Notes: a model not told the origin generated them from the letters alone. DNA of 64,000 bases from Symsagittifera roscoffensis (GCF_963678635.1 NC_087069.1:42059883-42123882); one strand, 5' to 3'; positions 12,060-24,599 are shown, numbered from the stretch's first letter. Numbers and translations are program-made.

Positions 12060-13050
12060 GTTTGTCTTCCCATCGGATGAGTTTTAAGTGGTCCTCTTTT
12101 TTCCTCCAGTGGTCTAATCCCCGCGTGCTTATAATGCAATATCGAGGATGTAAGTTAAGTAGAGCAGTCAAATCCTGGATTGAACTTGAATCATACGAAG
12201 CCTACAAGCAATTAGACGCTAGATGTCCAGCTGATAAGAGGGCGAACCGAATACTTGAGTCAACTATCAAACACGATGGTCTTAGATACTCCGTCGGCTT
12301 GCTCTGAGTTGAAGACGACTCAGAGCTACCTAACAATTATATTTCCTTGTTGAGTCAATTCAAGTCTTTGAAAAAAAACGTTCAGACAAAGACGAAATAA
12401 TTAAAAACGAAACAGGTAATCAAAAATAAATTCCACGACCCCAGAAACCGTTCCATGAGGGAATTGTATCTTCCTCACCGCCCGCTGATTTGCCCCAACA
12501 AGACGGGAAAAGTTCGGCGTGTCCTAAAAGGATCATCCAAGTTTCATGGGTTTTCCCTCATTCAAGTTCTTCTGGTTGTTCCCGACTTGCTTCGAAACAT
12601 TCTTATGAGGTTCCGTCAGCATAAGTATGCTGTATCTGCTGACATAGAAGGAATGTTTCTTCAGGTTGGTTTGCTTGAAGTTGATCAACCATCACTGTGA
12701 TTCCTGTGTCGGGAGGATACCACAACCGATGTAGTAACGTACCACTACACCCGACATATCTTCGGAGCTGGAGACTCCCCACATTTGGCATTTTCGCACT
12801 TCGTAAAACTGGTCGTGAAAACCAAGCCTTTTTTAGAAGCAGCTTCTGCAGTGATGCAAAACTTCTATACTCACAATTACCTTGACACGTTCAAACACCC
12901 TGAAAAAGCTTTGAAATAAACAAAAGGTCCCAAATTGACAAAGTTTGTTAGCAATGTGAAAAGTATACACATTGAGTTTTTACGTCAAGCGACGATTCAA
13001 GTCAGTTTAAAAAAATTTTAGGCAGTGAAAATAAAACATCATATCTGCTA
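12060..13050 (+). pseudogene. BEL/Pao reverse transcriptase remnant
   Basis: Recognisable BEL landmarks in order: ESYEAYKQLDARCPADKRAN, KHDGLRYSVGLL, PNKTGKVRRVLKGSSKFHG, the palm motif SADIEGMFLQV with its catalytic Asp, then a TRHIFGA segment and an NYLDTF-type active-site region. The order and spacing match BEL/Pao pol. Confidence 0.85.
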
Positions 13051-13780
13051 GGTTTAAATTGGAATCACAAACATGACATATTAGTTGCCAGCCGAAGTGT
13101 AAATAGATAATTGAAAAACAATATTACACTCCTCAATCTTTGACCCCATCGGGTTGGTCGCCCCATACACTGTGAGAGCACGTCTCCTCTTGATACATGT
13201 TGAAAGAACCAGTTGTAAACAATGGGATGACCCTCTTCCAGAAAACTTGACTGAAAAAATCCTCGATTGACATTCCGGCCTACCCATCTTAGGACAGCTA
13301 ACAATTCCGCGCTGCTTTTTTCTGTGTGCTGTTGACAAAAAAGATTTACATGTTTGGCGATAGTTGGCAGGAGGCCTTCTGTGCAGTTGGACTTCTTACT
13401 GTGCGCATTTTGGAAACTCAGGAGACCAAACTCTCCTTCCTTCTGGGTAAAGCACGAGTAGCGCCAATGTTGGCTATGTCTATACCTAAACAAGAATTGA
13501 AAGCTGACCTATTGGGCACACGCTTCAAAAAAGATATCAATGAATCACTTACCATCCCGATAAACAATGTATTCATGTGGACAGACAGCACTACCTTGCT
13601 CCACTGGCTCCATTCATCATCGAAACATCATTAAACCGAGTAGGCGAAGTTCTTGAAGTCACTACCGTAGATGAGTGGTATCATGTCGACACCGGAAACA
13701 ATGCCGCAGACATGGGCGCCCGAGATATTGCTGCCGAAGTGATTCAAAAGTCAGCAGCTGGACTCAGCAGCTGGATCATT
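13050..13780 (+). pseudogene. BEL/Pao RNase H and linker remnant
   Basis: Contains FGDSWQEAFCAVG, KARVAPMLAMSIPKQELKA and MWTDSTTLLHWL, which are the acidic catalytic motifs of BEL RNase H, then VDEWYHVDTGNNAADMGARD, the conserved linker that leads towards integrase. The coding sequence is cut at about 13.78 kb by the giant Gypsy insertion. The minus-strand open frames here are shadows. Confidence 0.88.
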
Positions 13781-14769
13781 TGCTAATGCGATTTGTTAAG
13801 TTGTTTGGAGAGATCTGGAAAACTACTTGACGATAACCCGGTGTCATGCGATCAATAGGGACATTGATGGGGACTGTCCGGGGAGTATGTGCCATTCTGC
13901 CAGACTGGCACAGCGCAACCTTCCGACGCAACCTAAAAATAAAAGTAGAGACATCAATGATTGAAAATTACTGCAAAGGAGGGTCGGAATATTCGAGAAT
14001 TTTAAATTTTCAAAATTTCGATTGACGAACCAATATTTCTCAGAAATACAAAAAACGCCCATTTTGACTAGAAAAAGTGAAAAAGTCAGAACAACAGCAA
14101 AAATAGTAAAAACAGTTGGTGATAACGATATAAAAACGAAGCCTCTTATCGTGACGATCACGCACGATAAGACGCTTAGCAGAAGGAATTAGCGAGTAGG
14201 GAGGCTTCAGTGGGGAAGTAGTGGAGAGCAGTACCCTCCCGTGCCACGAATTGAGTGTAAAAACGACGTTATTACAGGAAAATCACGGAAGCTGAGGCTC
14301 GGCCCCCCAGAGACAGTATATTGTGATGGAATATAATAAACTGACTTTGTAGCTACTCTGATGCCATAAAACTTTGAATTAACACCGGTATTGTTTGATA
14401 TTTTAGAATATGAGTAGCTAGGAAGAGGAAAGGGTCAATCCATCTCCAATGGATTTAATATAGAACTGCCACCAAAAACATATTAAAATAGGGTATTCGA
14501 GCCGTGTTTTTAATAGCAATCACGTAGTCTGAGGATCCGAGACCCAGCTATGTGGTTGTGTTTGTATGTAAACGAAAGCTGATCAAAAATCGTTTGACTG
14601 ATGGCTTAAAGATAGTAACTTTTTACTTAGCCCTAAACAGACCAGAAAAGCAACTGGCAACGTCGAAATGTTGAAAAATGAGTAGAATTAAGGTAACTGA
14701 CGCGTGCCAGTCGTTAATAGGTACTTTTTCTACGCTCCGTCACTGTGTAGTATTTGGGCGAATATAACA
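13781..14769 (+). repeat. Giant Gypsy 5' LTR
   Basis: Starts TGCTAATG and ends near AATATAACA. It is collinear with 38,134-39,110 along its full length apart from small indels. Shared TCATT just outside each start leaves the outer edge uncertain by about five bases. No target-site duplication is clear by eye. The sequence contains ACGATCACGCACGATAAG and CAGTACCCTCCCGTGCC in both copies. Confidence 0.88.
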
Positions 14770-14780
14770 TAGACTTTTTA

Positions 14781-14797
14781 TGGCGCTCCTGGGTGGG
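14781..14797 (+). promoter_or_regulatory. Candidate primer-binding site of giant Gypsy element
   Basis: TGGCGCTCCTGGGTGGG lies about 11 bases after the LTR end. It begins with TGG, complementary to a tRNA CCA end, and TGGCGC starts are common in Gypsy primer sites. The tRNA is not identified. Confidence 0.5.
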
Positions 14798-16767
14798 CCT
14801 GTTAAATGATGAGACCATCATGATCAGCAAACGTTTCAGCGACGAACCCTCCGCTCCGGGCGTATGCCCGAGTTAGAGGCCTTAGTGACCTTTGTTGTAC
14901 TAGGGGGAAGGTACGTACCCTCCGTCTAGTACTATTTAGCTTTTTAACTTAGTTAACAACGAAAATTCCGGGGGCCGGAGGGTTAGGTGGGAAGTCATGA
15001 GCTCGCTTGTCCCAAGGTCCCGGAACCAAAAACAATTAAAGAGAAAGCGTAAAACCAAACAAAAAAAGTGTATAACCAAGAAATAGCCAAAAACAAATAT
15101 ATTTGAAAACAAAAAAGTACATAAAACAGTAAAAAAAAATCCAAAAAAGACCAAAAACAATGTTATTTCCGGACGAGATGTGATCTGACCTTCCTATTTG
15201 TTGTTGTTTCAGATTGATTTATATCATTTCTGATAGAGAGATTGTGTAATTTGGTGACGGGTTGGGTACCCTCCCTTGAGTGTAATTTGAGTATTTAAGC
15301 ACGTTAATGGTGATTTTGCCGGTGACCGGAGGGTAGAGTGGCAAGCTCACCGACGTGTTCCACACTCAACAGGAGCACCAGGGACATTGTCCACAACGAC
15401 TGTTGGGTATCGTTGAAACAATTTTAGTATCGTTCGAGTACTATTTCATCAAAACTTAAGAGGTGGGGACACGATTGGCGCGGTCCGATTGTACCCTCCA
15501 TCGATCACAAGTTTCCGAGTTAAGGGTCTTAATTCGGGTAATTTGGTGCAAAGGACGGTATAGTAATATTCATTAACGATTACTAATAGATTATTGTCCT
15601 TACTATATATTACTTATCTCCTATTTAGACCCGAGAAACACCCCAATTTTGTTGAAATTTACCGATTTTCGACCTAACTGTTGACCCCCAAGATTTTGGA
15701 TATCCGAGCTTTTTCAAACAGCAAAAAGCTTTTATACAGGGAGTTACTACGTAGTTCGATCCTTCTGATTAATGAAACCGCACGGAAAAAGACTTAGTAG
15801 AAGTTAGCAAAAACAAAATTTTTCGATTGACCGAATTTTGTCAATTTGTTTTGGGGATCGAGTTTTTGAGTTTTTAGAATAAGAGCAATAAAAAATTTGC
15901 GTCAGGAGTATACCAGCATAGCGTGCTCGGTTTCCCGAGAGTTTTTTGAGTAACTCTCCGATTAGCTGGGTGGATAGAGCTAACGACTTAAAGATTGGAA
16001 AAGGGAGGAATCGGAGGTTCCAAATCTGATAGTTATTGGCCAAAATTTTGTTTCCAAACCAATTTTTATCCGGTTTTTTGCATTGTTCCAGTGCCGTACG
16101 GGACTACTACGCTCGTTTGATTAATTTTTAGGCACTTTCACTAGGAATTGCGGAAAAAGTCTTTCAGAACCTATATAGGTGGTAAAAAAAGGCCATTTTG
16201 ACGAATGCGTTTTTGACCACTTTCCCGGACTGCAACCGTTTTTGGGTTGACAATCTCGGAAAAGAAATTTTTAAAAAAATTTGTTAGTTCGAAGGTTCCA
16301 AATTTTAGGGAACCCTCCGAACGGCAAAAACTTTTATAAGATCACCTTTTTATCCTACTGGGAAGGTTGACCGTGTCAGCCAACTTGGTTTTAAGTCAGT
16401 TACACCGTATTCGGAGGCTTTACCGCGGTAGAATAACCCGTTTTCTTGATTTTTAAGGTACCCTCCGAAGTAACTCTCCGAGGTAAGCTAAGTGTCTTGA
16501 CAACCCTCCGATGTGACCCTCCGGAGTGACTTAAGCCTCTTAACATCCCTCCTTATTGAAAATTTAGGGGTACCTTCTGGGGCAATTTGAGCAACTAAAA
16601 TATTCATTTAGACTCGGAATAAAAGGTCAACAGCCAACGGGCGTGCATATTATGATCACAGGAGCCCATTTGACCCGGAGATTCGTGATCATCTTTGGAT
16701 TGTAGATCGGGTCTGACGAAAGTACCCGAACCAAACTTTTTTTCTGATTGTTATTTTGGTTGTGTGG

Positions 16768-16868
16768 TTGCCTTGAGCTACTTAATAGGAAAATTCGGGC
16801 AACCCTGGAACACATAAAAGAAGACCTCGGTGAGTGTATTAGGCAAATACGCACTCACTTGAGAAGAA
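16768..16868 (+). repeat. Leader direct repeat, unit 1
   Basis: A block starting TTGCCTTGAGCTACTTA and ending CACTCACTTGAGAAGA is repeated at 16,953-17,053, a period of 185 bases. The shared core is AAAAGAAGACCTCGGTG.GTGTATTAGGCAAATAC. Confidence 0.9.
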
Positions 16869-16952
16869 AAGTTGTTCCCTTCTCTCGTGCACTTGGGGCG
16901 TCCCGGGTGTGGGGGAGCTTTTTGATAGACTTTGGAGATTTTCGATCAGAGT

Positions 16953-17053
16953 TTGCCTTGAGCTACTTAGTAGGACAGCTCGGGCAGTCGCAGGACACCT
17001 AAAAGAAGACCTCGGTGGGTGTATTAGGCAAATACACACTCACTTGAGAAGAC
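16953..17053 (+). repeat. Leader direct repeat, unit 2
   Basis: Second copy of 16,768-16,868, about 90% alike. The minus strand of each copy reads as a short CLIHPPRSS-type frame, which is a by-product of the repeat and not a gene. Confidence 0.9.
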
Positions 17054-17205
17054 TGTGTCCTGGGCTTCGTTCTTTTGGAGTGTTCCGATCGAGGGAAGTC
17101 TTTTTCTTTAAGACTAAGTTTTATTCATCTATTCCTGAATCATCACTGCGTTTTTAACAAAAGATTGTTTAATTTTAACAAAGTAGTGATTTGATACGAG
17201 TGTGG

Positions 17206-18862
17206 CGATAAAATTGATACTGACGAAAGATCGCTGTCACCTGTAGGATATTCTTATCTGATTATCAGTTGTGTTTTGTGTATTGATTATATCTTGTGAA
17301 AAATTTGTGATATTGTTATAATAGGCAACTGGGTGGAGTACCATTATCTTAATACTAAGCAAGCTCTGTGTGTAACCTTAGCTGAGTCACTAATATAATC
17401 ACCAAAAAATCTAAGGAGCATTCTTGACATTGAAGAAGTCGAGTAGGTGGCGTTAAGTAAATTAATTTCAACTTATGTGCGGTACGTGTGCATTGCCGTT
17501 AATTTGTGCGAATATTACTGTTTATTACAAAATATGCAGCGTAGAGACTTGTTAAGATCGACTACTAAGATTCCCAGGCTGAGCAAGGGAAGCACGCAAA
17601 AATTTAAAACTAGGCGTAGCCAATCTTCGTTTAGCAGCGCTTCCGACGTTTTTGCTGACAACGAATCGACTAAAGCTCAAGCTGATCTTTCAGTGAACCG
17701 AATGTGACTAAGGAGCAAGAAGAACCTCGATGGCAGTCAAGGGCGAAGTTCCGAGGTCGGACCGGCGAGCGAGGCGCTTGTGGACCCCTTCGACGAAGAG
17801 GAACAAACGCTCGTCCGACCCAACTTTGAGCCAGGTGAGGACCTCGAAGGAGAAAAAATCGAAAGGACGGAAGAGGCCTTAATCTCATAAGTGGAGAAAA
17901 GAACAATCATCTCTGGTCAAGCAGAGTAAAAATGCGATGATGTCGAGTATAAGTCCGAGTGAAGAAAAAACGGGTTCGAAAGCCAAGAAAAGCTGGAAGT
18001 TTTTGTACGATGAGCGCATGGCTTCACTACGAACTGAAGGTCTATACTCCAATTATGCCCTTCCGGAGATAACCCATCCGGATGTGGATTTCACGCCGTG
18101 CCCAATGAACGACATGAGTAAGAAGGTGTTATCCGCCTCGCCGACCAGGCCCATGTCTGATGGGATAACCCTGGGAGTATCCTCGACGTTCGACAAATTG
18201 ATGACGTCGATGGGCAAACAAAAAGGCGGTGCGTCATCGAGTACCAGGCTGCAGCCGCAGTTGACCTCATCTTCTCTGGGGCTAACCCCGCCATTGGGGG
18301 CAGCTGGCGACATAAGTGACATGTTTGCTGGCGTAATGACTGGTCTGGATGAACTGAGACGGGACATGAATAAAAGAATAGATCAAGTTGACGAGAGAGC
18401 TCACCAGGGTCGAGAGAATTTGAGAGATGAACTGACGCACGTGAAGTCAATGGCGAGAGTTGATCAGGCTCAATTGATTCGCAACACCGATCAATGCCTA
18501 GCGGAGAGCTTGGCACAGGCAAGCAAGGAGTCAGAGGAAAGAGAGGTTAGGATGACAAGAGAGATCGAGCGATTTTTGAACGATCATGATAATACCTACG
18601 CTCATACGATGACTAGCCTGGAAAAAAGGTTAGATGCCAAATCTGACCTGATGATGCAGAAGATTGACGAAATCTTAAACGGGAGCAATCGGGAGTAGCG
18701 TTCCGGCCCAGGGGAACGTTCACGCCAGGCAAATGATGGAGATGGAGCACGCAGCTATGCCGGGGCCCAGCAAAGTTCGAGAGCAAATTACGAATCTAAA
18801 CACAGGGGGCAGCCCAGGGCAGCCCCATCAAGACCAGGTTGGACAAAACAGCTCCCGCCGGA
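17206..18862 (+). repeat. Gag-region duplication, copy 1
   Basis: Collinear with 18,916-20,660, from TTGATACTGACGAAAG through the gag head to CTCCCGCCGGAGG. The copy covers the end of the leader and the first part of gag (QRRDLLRSTTKIPRLSKGST-like head, acidic middle, coiled coil). By eye the copies differ by about 12%, more than the two LTRs do. Confidence 0.88.
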
Positions 18863-18915
18863 GGTAATTTATGACTTATGGATTTATCATAACTGTGATT
18901 TAGGACCATCCGGAG

Positions 18916-20660
18916 GTAAATTGATACTGACGAAAGGTCGCTGTCACCTGTAGGATGTTCTTATCTGATTATCAACTGTGTTTTGTGTGTTGATTATATC
19001 GTGTGAAAATTTTATGATACTGTTGTACTAAACAACGGGGTTGATTTAGCATCACATCAATACTGAGTAGGTCCTGTGTATAGCTTTAGTTGAGTCTTTA
19101 ATATTATCATTGAGAAATCTAAGAGACATTTTTGATACTTACGAGATCGGGTAGGCATCGTTAAGTAATTTAACTTGAACTTGTTTGCGGTACGTGTGCA
19201 TTGCCATTAATTTGTGCAAGTATTACTGTTTATTACTAAAAAATGCAGCGTAGGGACTCATTAGGATCGACTATTAAGAATCCCAGGCTGAGCAAGGGAA
19301 GCACGCGAAAATTTAAAACTAGGCGTAGCCAATCTTCGTTGAGCCGCGCTTCCGACGTTTTTGCCGAAAACGATTCGACTAAAGGTCAAGTTGATCTTTC
19401 AGTGAGCGAAATGAAACTAAGGAAGGAGAAAAACCTCGATGGCGATCAAGGGCGGAGCGCCGAGACCAGGCCGGCGAGCGAAACGCTTGTGGACCCCTTT
19501 GACGAAGGGGAACGAACGCTTATTCGACCCGAATTTGAGCCGAGCGAGGACCTCGAACGGGAGGAAGTCGAGAGGACGGAGGAGGCCTCGGAGCGTTCCG
19601 AGGTCGAGCCGCGAGAGGAAGTGTTATTCAGGGGATTGTCCAGATCAGAGACTAAGAGTCATAATCGGAGAAAAGAACTTTCACACCCAGCCAATACCCA
19701 CTCATCTCTGGCCAAGCAGAGCAAGAACGCGATGATGTCGAGTATAAGCCCGAGTGAAGAACAAACGGGTTCGTAGGCCAAGATAAGCTGGAAGTCTTTG
19801 TACGATGAGCGCATGGCGTCACTACGAACTGAATGTCTGTCTTCCAGTTATGACCATCCGGAGATAACCCATCCGGATGTCAACTTCATGCCGTGCCCAA
19901 GGAACAACATGAGCAGGAAAGCGTCGTCCGCCTCGTCGACCAGGCCCATGTCAGATGGGATAACGATGGGAGCGTCCTCAACGTTCGACAGGTTGATGAT
20001 GTCGATGGGCAAGCAAAAGGGCGGCGCGTCATCAAGTACCAGGCTGCAACCGGAGTTGACCTCATCTTCTCTGGGGCTAACCCCGACATTGGGGGCAGCT
20101 GGCGATATAAGTGACATGTTTGCTGGCATAATGACAGGCCTGGCAGAACTGCGACGGGACATGACTAAGAGAATATATCGAGTCGAGGAGAGAGCTCACC
20201 AGGGTCAAGAGAAATTGCGAGATGAACTGACACACGTAAAGTCGCAGGCGAGAGTCAATCAGGATCAATTGATTCGCAACGCCGATCAATGCCTGGCGGA
20301 GAGCTTGGCTCAGGCGAACAAGGAGTCAGAAGAAAGAGAAGTTAGGATGACAAGAGAGATCGAGCGATTATTGAACGATCACGACAATACCTATGCTCAC
20401 ACGATGACTAGCCTGGAAACAAGGTTAGATGCCAAATCTGACCTGATGATGCAGAAGATTGACGAAATCTTAAACGGGAGCAATCGGGAGGAGCGTTCCG
20501 CCCCAAGGGAGCGTTCACGCCAGGCAAATGATGGAGATGGAGCACGCAGCTATGCCGGGGCCCAGCAAAGTATGAGAGCAAATTACGAATCTCAGCACAG
20601 GGAGCAGCCCAGGGCAGACCCATCAAGACCAGGTTGGACAAAACAGCTCCCGCCGGAGGC
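18916..20660 (+). repeat. Gag-region duplication, copy 2
   Basis: Second copy, the one continuous with the rest of gag-pol. About 53 unmatched bases separate it from copy 1. Confidence 0.88.
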
Positions 20661-21730
20661 GGATGTCACCCCGGAGAAAAGATTTCCCACTGTGCCACAA
20701 GTCAGATCAGTGCGAGATCTGACTACGGTCTCACAGGACACAACGATGCATGCTTCGATGTTTGAGCCTCTGAATAGATCGCTCGAAACATTCATCACCA
20801 AGCTCTCAAGGTCAACCGAGAGAGGAGAGAGGTCAAGAAGGACACTCAAAAAGCCAACATTATACAAAGACGAGTCAGACGGTTGCATCGATACTTGGAT
20901 AGAGGTGATGAAGTTGCACTCTGAAGAAGAGAATCTCTCAAAGAAACAGGAATGCAGCGCACTGACAAGCAACCTGGAGGGTACGGCCCTAAATTGTGTG
21001 ATGGCGAAAAGGGCCAATGAACGAGACAGCGCTCGCAAGATATTCGACATCCTGCTGAACCGTTTCGGCTCTGGAGTACAAGGGCATCAGGCTATGGTGA
21101 AGTTCGAGAAGAGGCGTCAAAGAGATGACGAATCCATAGACATGTTTTTGGATGACCTTGAATTACTCAGAAGGAGAGTTAATCTCGATGAGAGAATATC
21201 GGAGCGGAACTTAGCGATTGCCTCGAAGTTTATGGATGGAGTAAAGAGTTACGAGCTGAAAACCACCCTAAATTGTACCGCCCTAAATTGTGTGATGGCG
21301 AAAAGGGCCAATGAACGAGACAGCGCTCGCAAGATATCCGACATCCTGCTGAACCGTTTCGGCTCTGGAGTACAAGGGCATCAGGCTATGGTGAAGTTCG
21401 AGAAGAGGCGTCAAAGAGATGACGAATCCATAGGCAAGTTTTTGGATGAACTTGAATTACTCAGAAGGAGAAGTAATCCCGATGAGAGGATATCGGAGCG
21501 GAACTTAGCGATTGCCTCGAAGTTTATGGATGGAGTAAAGAGTGACGAGCTGAAAACCATGCTAGCCACACACTTCACCCTTTCGCTTGACCAGGTACCC
21601 ACGCCCGATGATTTGCGTATGAAGTCTCGTGAGTACTTGCTCTTAAAGCGAGGGCGCAAAACTGTTACAGCAATTATGGCAACTACAGCGGAACAAACAC
21701 TGGCGCGAACTCCAGTTGGTACAGACCTCG
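19243..21730 (+). pseudogene. Giant Gypsy gag (coiled coil and capsid part)
   Basis: Structural protein that would form the retroelement particle. The head is basic (MQRRDSLGSTIKNPRLSKG). An acidic middle follows, then a long helical region (LRRDMTKRIYRVEERAHQ, EEREVRMTREIERLLNDHD) that predicts a coiled coil. The capsid-like part carries PTLYKDESDGCIDTWIEVMK and FDILLNRFGSG, in the place of the retrotransposon gag domain. A 294-base stretch of the capsid part is present twice in tandem (from about 20,986 and about 21,280). The head matches copy 1 of the larger gag duplication upstream. Confidence 0.85.
20986..21560 (+). repeat. Tandem pair of 294 bp within gag capsid part
   Basis: Two adjacent, very similar blocks, each encoding an NCVMAKRANERDSARK to DGVKS-type stretch. 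Their high similarity (a few percent different) makes this duplication younger than the 1.7 kb one upstream. Confidence 0.9.
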
Positions 21731-22435
21731 TGACAACATGGATAAGAGGAGGTCATGCGCAATTTTTGGCTCGATGGACCACCATGTTTCCGCCTGTACT
21801 GCTTATAAACAGAACATGAAAGCGATAGGCTACTTTCTCGACGACATTGATGCGACCTACAGCGAGGCGAGGACAGCGTTACAGAATGTCCAACACGAAC
21901 TAGCCACGAAGGAAGTTGAGCAATGTGTGAGGTCGGAACTGGAAAGCACAGATCTTCGGGAAAAATTCGACATCTTGGGAACACAACGAAAGAAGAAGAG
22001 AAGCAGGGACCCAGAAAGCCTGGACTGAAGCTAAATGTTATATCGGGTAAAACCTTTGGCATGACGAAAGAAGGAACGAAGATAATGTCAATTATCTCGG
22101 TCGCAGGACACCAGGTGGTCAACAACTTGAGTGAACCGTCCGAGATCACGCTGGTACACCTGGACATTTATGCGGACTACCTGAGAGAAAAGGATCCCAA
22201 GTTGGACTCCAGGGCAGTGCGAGCGCTGCTGACGACAGGAGGTCCGAGGCTAATGAGATTGGATGAAAATTACATCGAAGTCCATGGCCCATATCCGATT
22301 CTGATGAATGTAGATGGCATTAATATCTACAGGAAGGCTCACTTGGCTGATGCGAGTGATCAGGTGGGCCGGATCTACATTGGCCAAGAAGAGCTGAAGG
22401 TGCAACGAATCGGACACAACGCCATGCTAGAATAG
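21730..22435 (+). pseudogene. Giant Gypsy nucleocapsid and pre-protease region
   Basis: Begins with a DKRRSCAIFGSMDHHVSAC stretch in the position and with the spacing of a CCHC zinc knuckle, which binds RNA in gag proteins. Next come a hydrophilic linker and an EGTKIMSIISVAGHQVV segment that leads into the protease. Neighbours on both sides are gag and pol of the same element. Confidence 0.7.
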
Positions 22436-22439
22436 GTTG

Positions 22440-22830
22440 CGAAGCCGATCTGGCAGCACATGTGCTAGATGTGCAGGGCAGACAACTTTCAGTAAAAGGA
22501 CTGTTAGACACGGGTGCAGTGGTCAGCGTCATGCCGGTCAGCACTTGGACTTATATGGGCTTTGACAGGTCGGATCTGATACCGACAAACATCAGACTGG
22601 CAGCTGCCAATCAGAGCGCAATCTATGTGACAGGACGGACCCCGATTATATCACTGCGGCTTGGAGGAAGACATCTTTGGATGAGCTTCCTGGTGGTGGA
22701 AAATGTGGACGAATCCGATCAATTCATCCTGGGAAGGGACTTCATACAAAACTTTGGTGTCACAATCGACCTCAATGACGCGCTGATCAGGATAAAAGAT
22801 CCTGAGAGGAAGTATGAAAAGAAACCTCTT
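22440..22830 (+). pseudogene. Giant Gypsy aspartic protease
   Basis: GLLDTGAVVSVMP (about 22,498-22,536) is the retropepsin catalytic motif, with the Asp in DTGA at 22,507-22,518. QFILGRDFIQNFGVTID follows about 75 residues on, matching the ILGxDF element near the end of retropepsins. This domain would mature Gag and Pol. Confidence 0.88.
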
Positions 22831-23860
22831 AATAAGATCTTCACTAACCAGGCTAAGGTGCCGATTTTTCTGGATCGAAAAGTGAAATTGAAACCAAACC
22901 AAGCCGTGGTAGCGACGTTTAGGATGAGGAATCTAAATGAACTCAGTAATGACAGACAGGTGTGTCTGGTACCAAATCCAAACAAAAAGAGCTCGGTTAT
23001 TTTAGGAAGAAGTTTCTCACTCACTCAGAGCGGACTGTGTGTGAGTGTGTTGTTGAACACAGAAGCAACCACAGTGACAATACAGAGGGTAAAGAAACTT
23101 GACTACGTGTGGAGAACTTGAAAAAGTTTGATGTAACTAAATGTCCCTTGCGCGCGAACCAGGAATGTATACTGAAGAGAATAAATGAATTGAAATATTC
23201 TAAGAAATTATTTTCAATGAAGTCGGAGACAGATGATGGGTTGTCTAGTTGTTCGAATTTTCCCGAGAGACCGACAGAAACAGAGTTAGCAGCAAATAAA
23301 CTTCTCCTGCCCGAGATAGAACATCTGAAGGGTAAAATATCAGACCGAGAACTAGATTCGCTTAGGGTGGTGCTAAATCGGAATGCAGACGTTGTTTCAA
23401 AGCATAAGGCCGACATAGGTTGCTGCAATTTTGTAGAACACGAGATTGAGATAGAAGAGGGCTCGGTACCTCATAGGGAAGGGGCGAGAAGAATGACTCC
23501 TCACAAGTCAGAAGCATGCAGGAAGGAAATCGGATTGTTCCAGTGGAAGATGATGCCGTTCAAATTGTGCAACGCGACGGCAACATTCCAGCGACTGATA
23601 GCCCAGGCACTCACGAGTATGACAAAGAAATACGAGAACCTCATCATGTGTTACGTCGATGACGTCGTGATAGCCCTGGAGGATCTTATAGAGAGGTTGG
23701 ATGAGTTGTTTAATTGCTTAAGCAGGTGGGCCTGAAGTGTAAACCCTCAAAGTGTGAAATCCTCAGAGACTCCTTAAAATATCTGGACCGCCTGGTGGAT
23801 AAGCATGGAGTGAGACGGGATCCCGAAGCGGTCGAAGCGGTTATGATCTGAAGGCACCCA
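22830..23860 (+). pseudogene. Giant Gypsy reverse transcriptase
   Basis: A pre-RT linker (KVPIFLDRKVKLKPNQAVV) leads to NFVEHEIEIEEGSVPHREGA, the usual Gypsy RT entry, then LFQWKMMPFKLCNATATFQR and the active-site YVDD (codons at 23,652-23,663). The central part is shorter than the family norm. It copies element RNA to DNA. Confidence 0.88.
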
Positions 23861-24520
23861 AGACAGATACACAGCCGATGAGCTTTTTGGGGTTTGCTAA
23901 CTACTATCGGGATTTCGTCAAGGGATACGCCGATAAGATATACCCCATGCAACAGTTGATGAGAAATAAAGGCAAAAAATTCACTTGGACTGATGAGGCA
24001 CAAGTTTCATTTGAAAACATTAAACGTGAACTTTGCGAGGCACCGGTCGTGAACTTTGCGAGATGATGTTCGTGTTAGACACGGATGCATCAGTAGTTGC
24101 GATATCAGGCATACTTCACCAGGAGCAAGAGTGGAACGGGAGAACGGTTCTCCGTCCGATAGCCTACGAAAGTAAGTTTCTGGGCGATACTGAGATGAAG
24201 TACGGCGCACCAAAGGCGGAAATGTTCGCGGTGATCGCTTTCGTGGAAAAATACAGGGCCTACTTGGGGAGTGCTCCCTTCAAGTTGCGTGTGGATAATC
24301 ATGCCCTTGCCTGGCTGAAAACCTATTCGATGGACCAAAGTTATATTGGTCGTTGGATCTAGCGCCTGGATGGATACCACATGATCATAGAGCACCGTAC
24401 CCGTGAAAAGCACCAGAATGATGATAGCCTCAGTAAGAAGACAGAGTTCTATGAGCGCTTAGAAGAGAAGCAGGCCAATCAGGCAGAAGTCAAGGACGGA
24501 TTTTCTTTTCTAGATTAGAA
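23860..24520 (+). pseudogene. Giant Gypsy RT thumb/connection and RNase H
   Basis: MSFLGFANYYRDFVKGYADK is the classic Gypsy thumb motif. VLDTDASVVAISGIL is the first RNase H catalytic Asp motif, AEMFAVIAFVEKYRAYL the Glu helix and LRVDNHALAWL the next Asp. It removes RNA from the hybrid during reverse transcription. Confidence 0.88.
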
Positions 24521-24599
24521 AACCTACCATAAACTACCATGCACCAGGTAGCTGGACAAGTCAGGGCACCCATACCAGAAACCCTGAACTTCCGGTGGA

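Larger units (their letters stand above)
14798..17200 (+). other. Giant Gypsy leader with recurrent CCCTCCG motif
   Basis: About 2.4 kb without a credible gene. The octamer ACCCTCCG, or its complement CGGAGGGT, recurs roughly ten times (for example near 14,868, 14,922, 14,972, 15,323, 15,492, 16,312, 16,461, 16,502 and 16,515), densest at 16,455-16,550. A related CCCTCCC occurs in the LTR. A packaging or structural RNA role is possible but is inference only. Confidence 0.6.

Noticed and set aside
13065-13493. 142-codon minus-strand gene
   Set aside because: It is the antisense of the BEL RNase H region, where the plus strand carries clear motifs.
13771-13785. Target-site duplication of the giant Gypsy element
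   Set aside because: Sequence before the 5' LTR (GGATCATT) and after the 3' LTR (CTTCCTAA) show no clear 4-6 base match; old mutations or a misplaced edge could hide it.
20592-21050. 152-codon minus-strand gene
   Set aside because: Antisense shadow of gag in the giant Gypsy element.
21643-22167. 174-codon minus-strand gene
   Set aside because: Antisense shadow of the nucleocapsid and pre-protease region.
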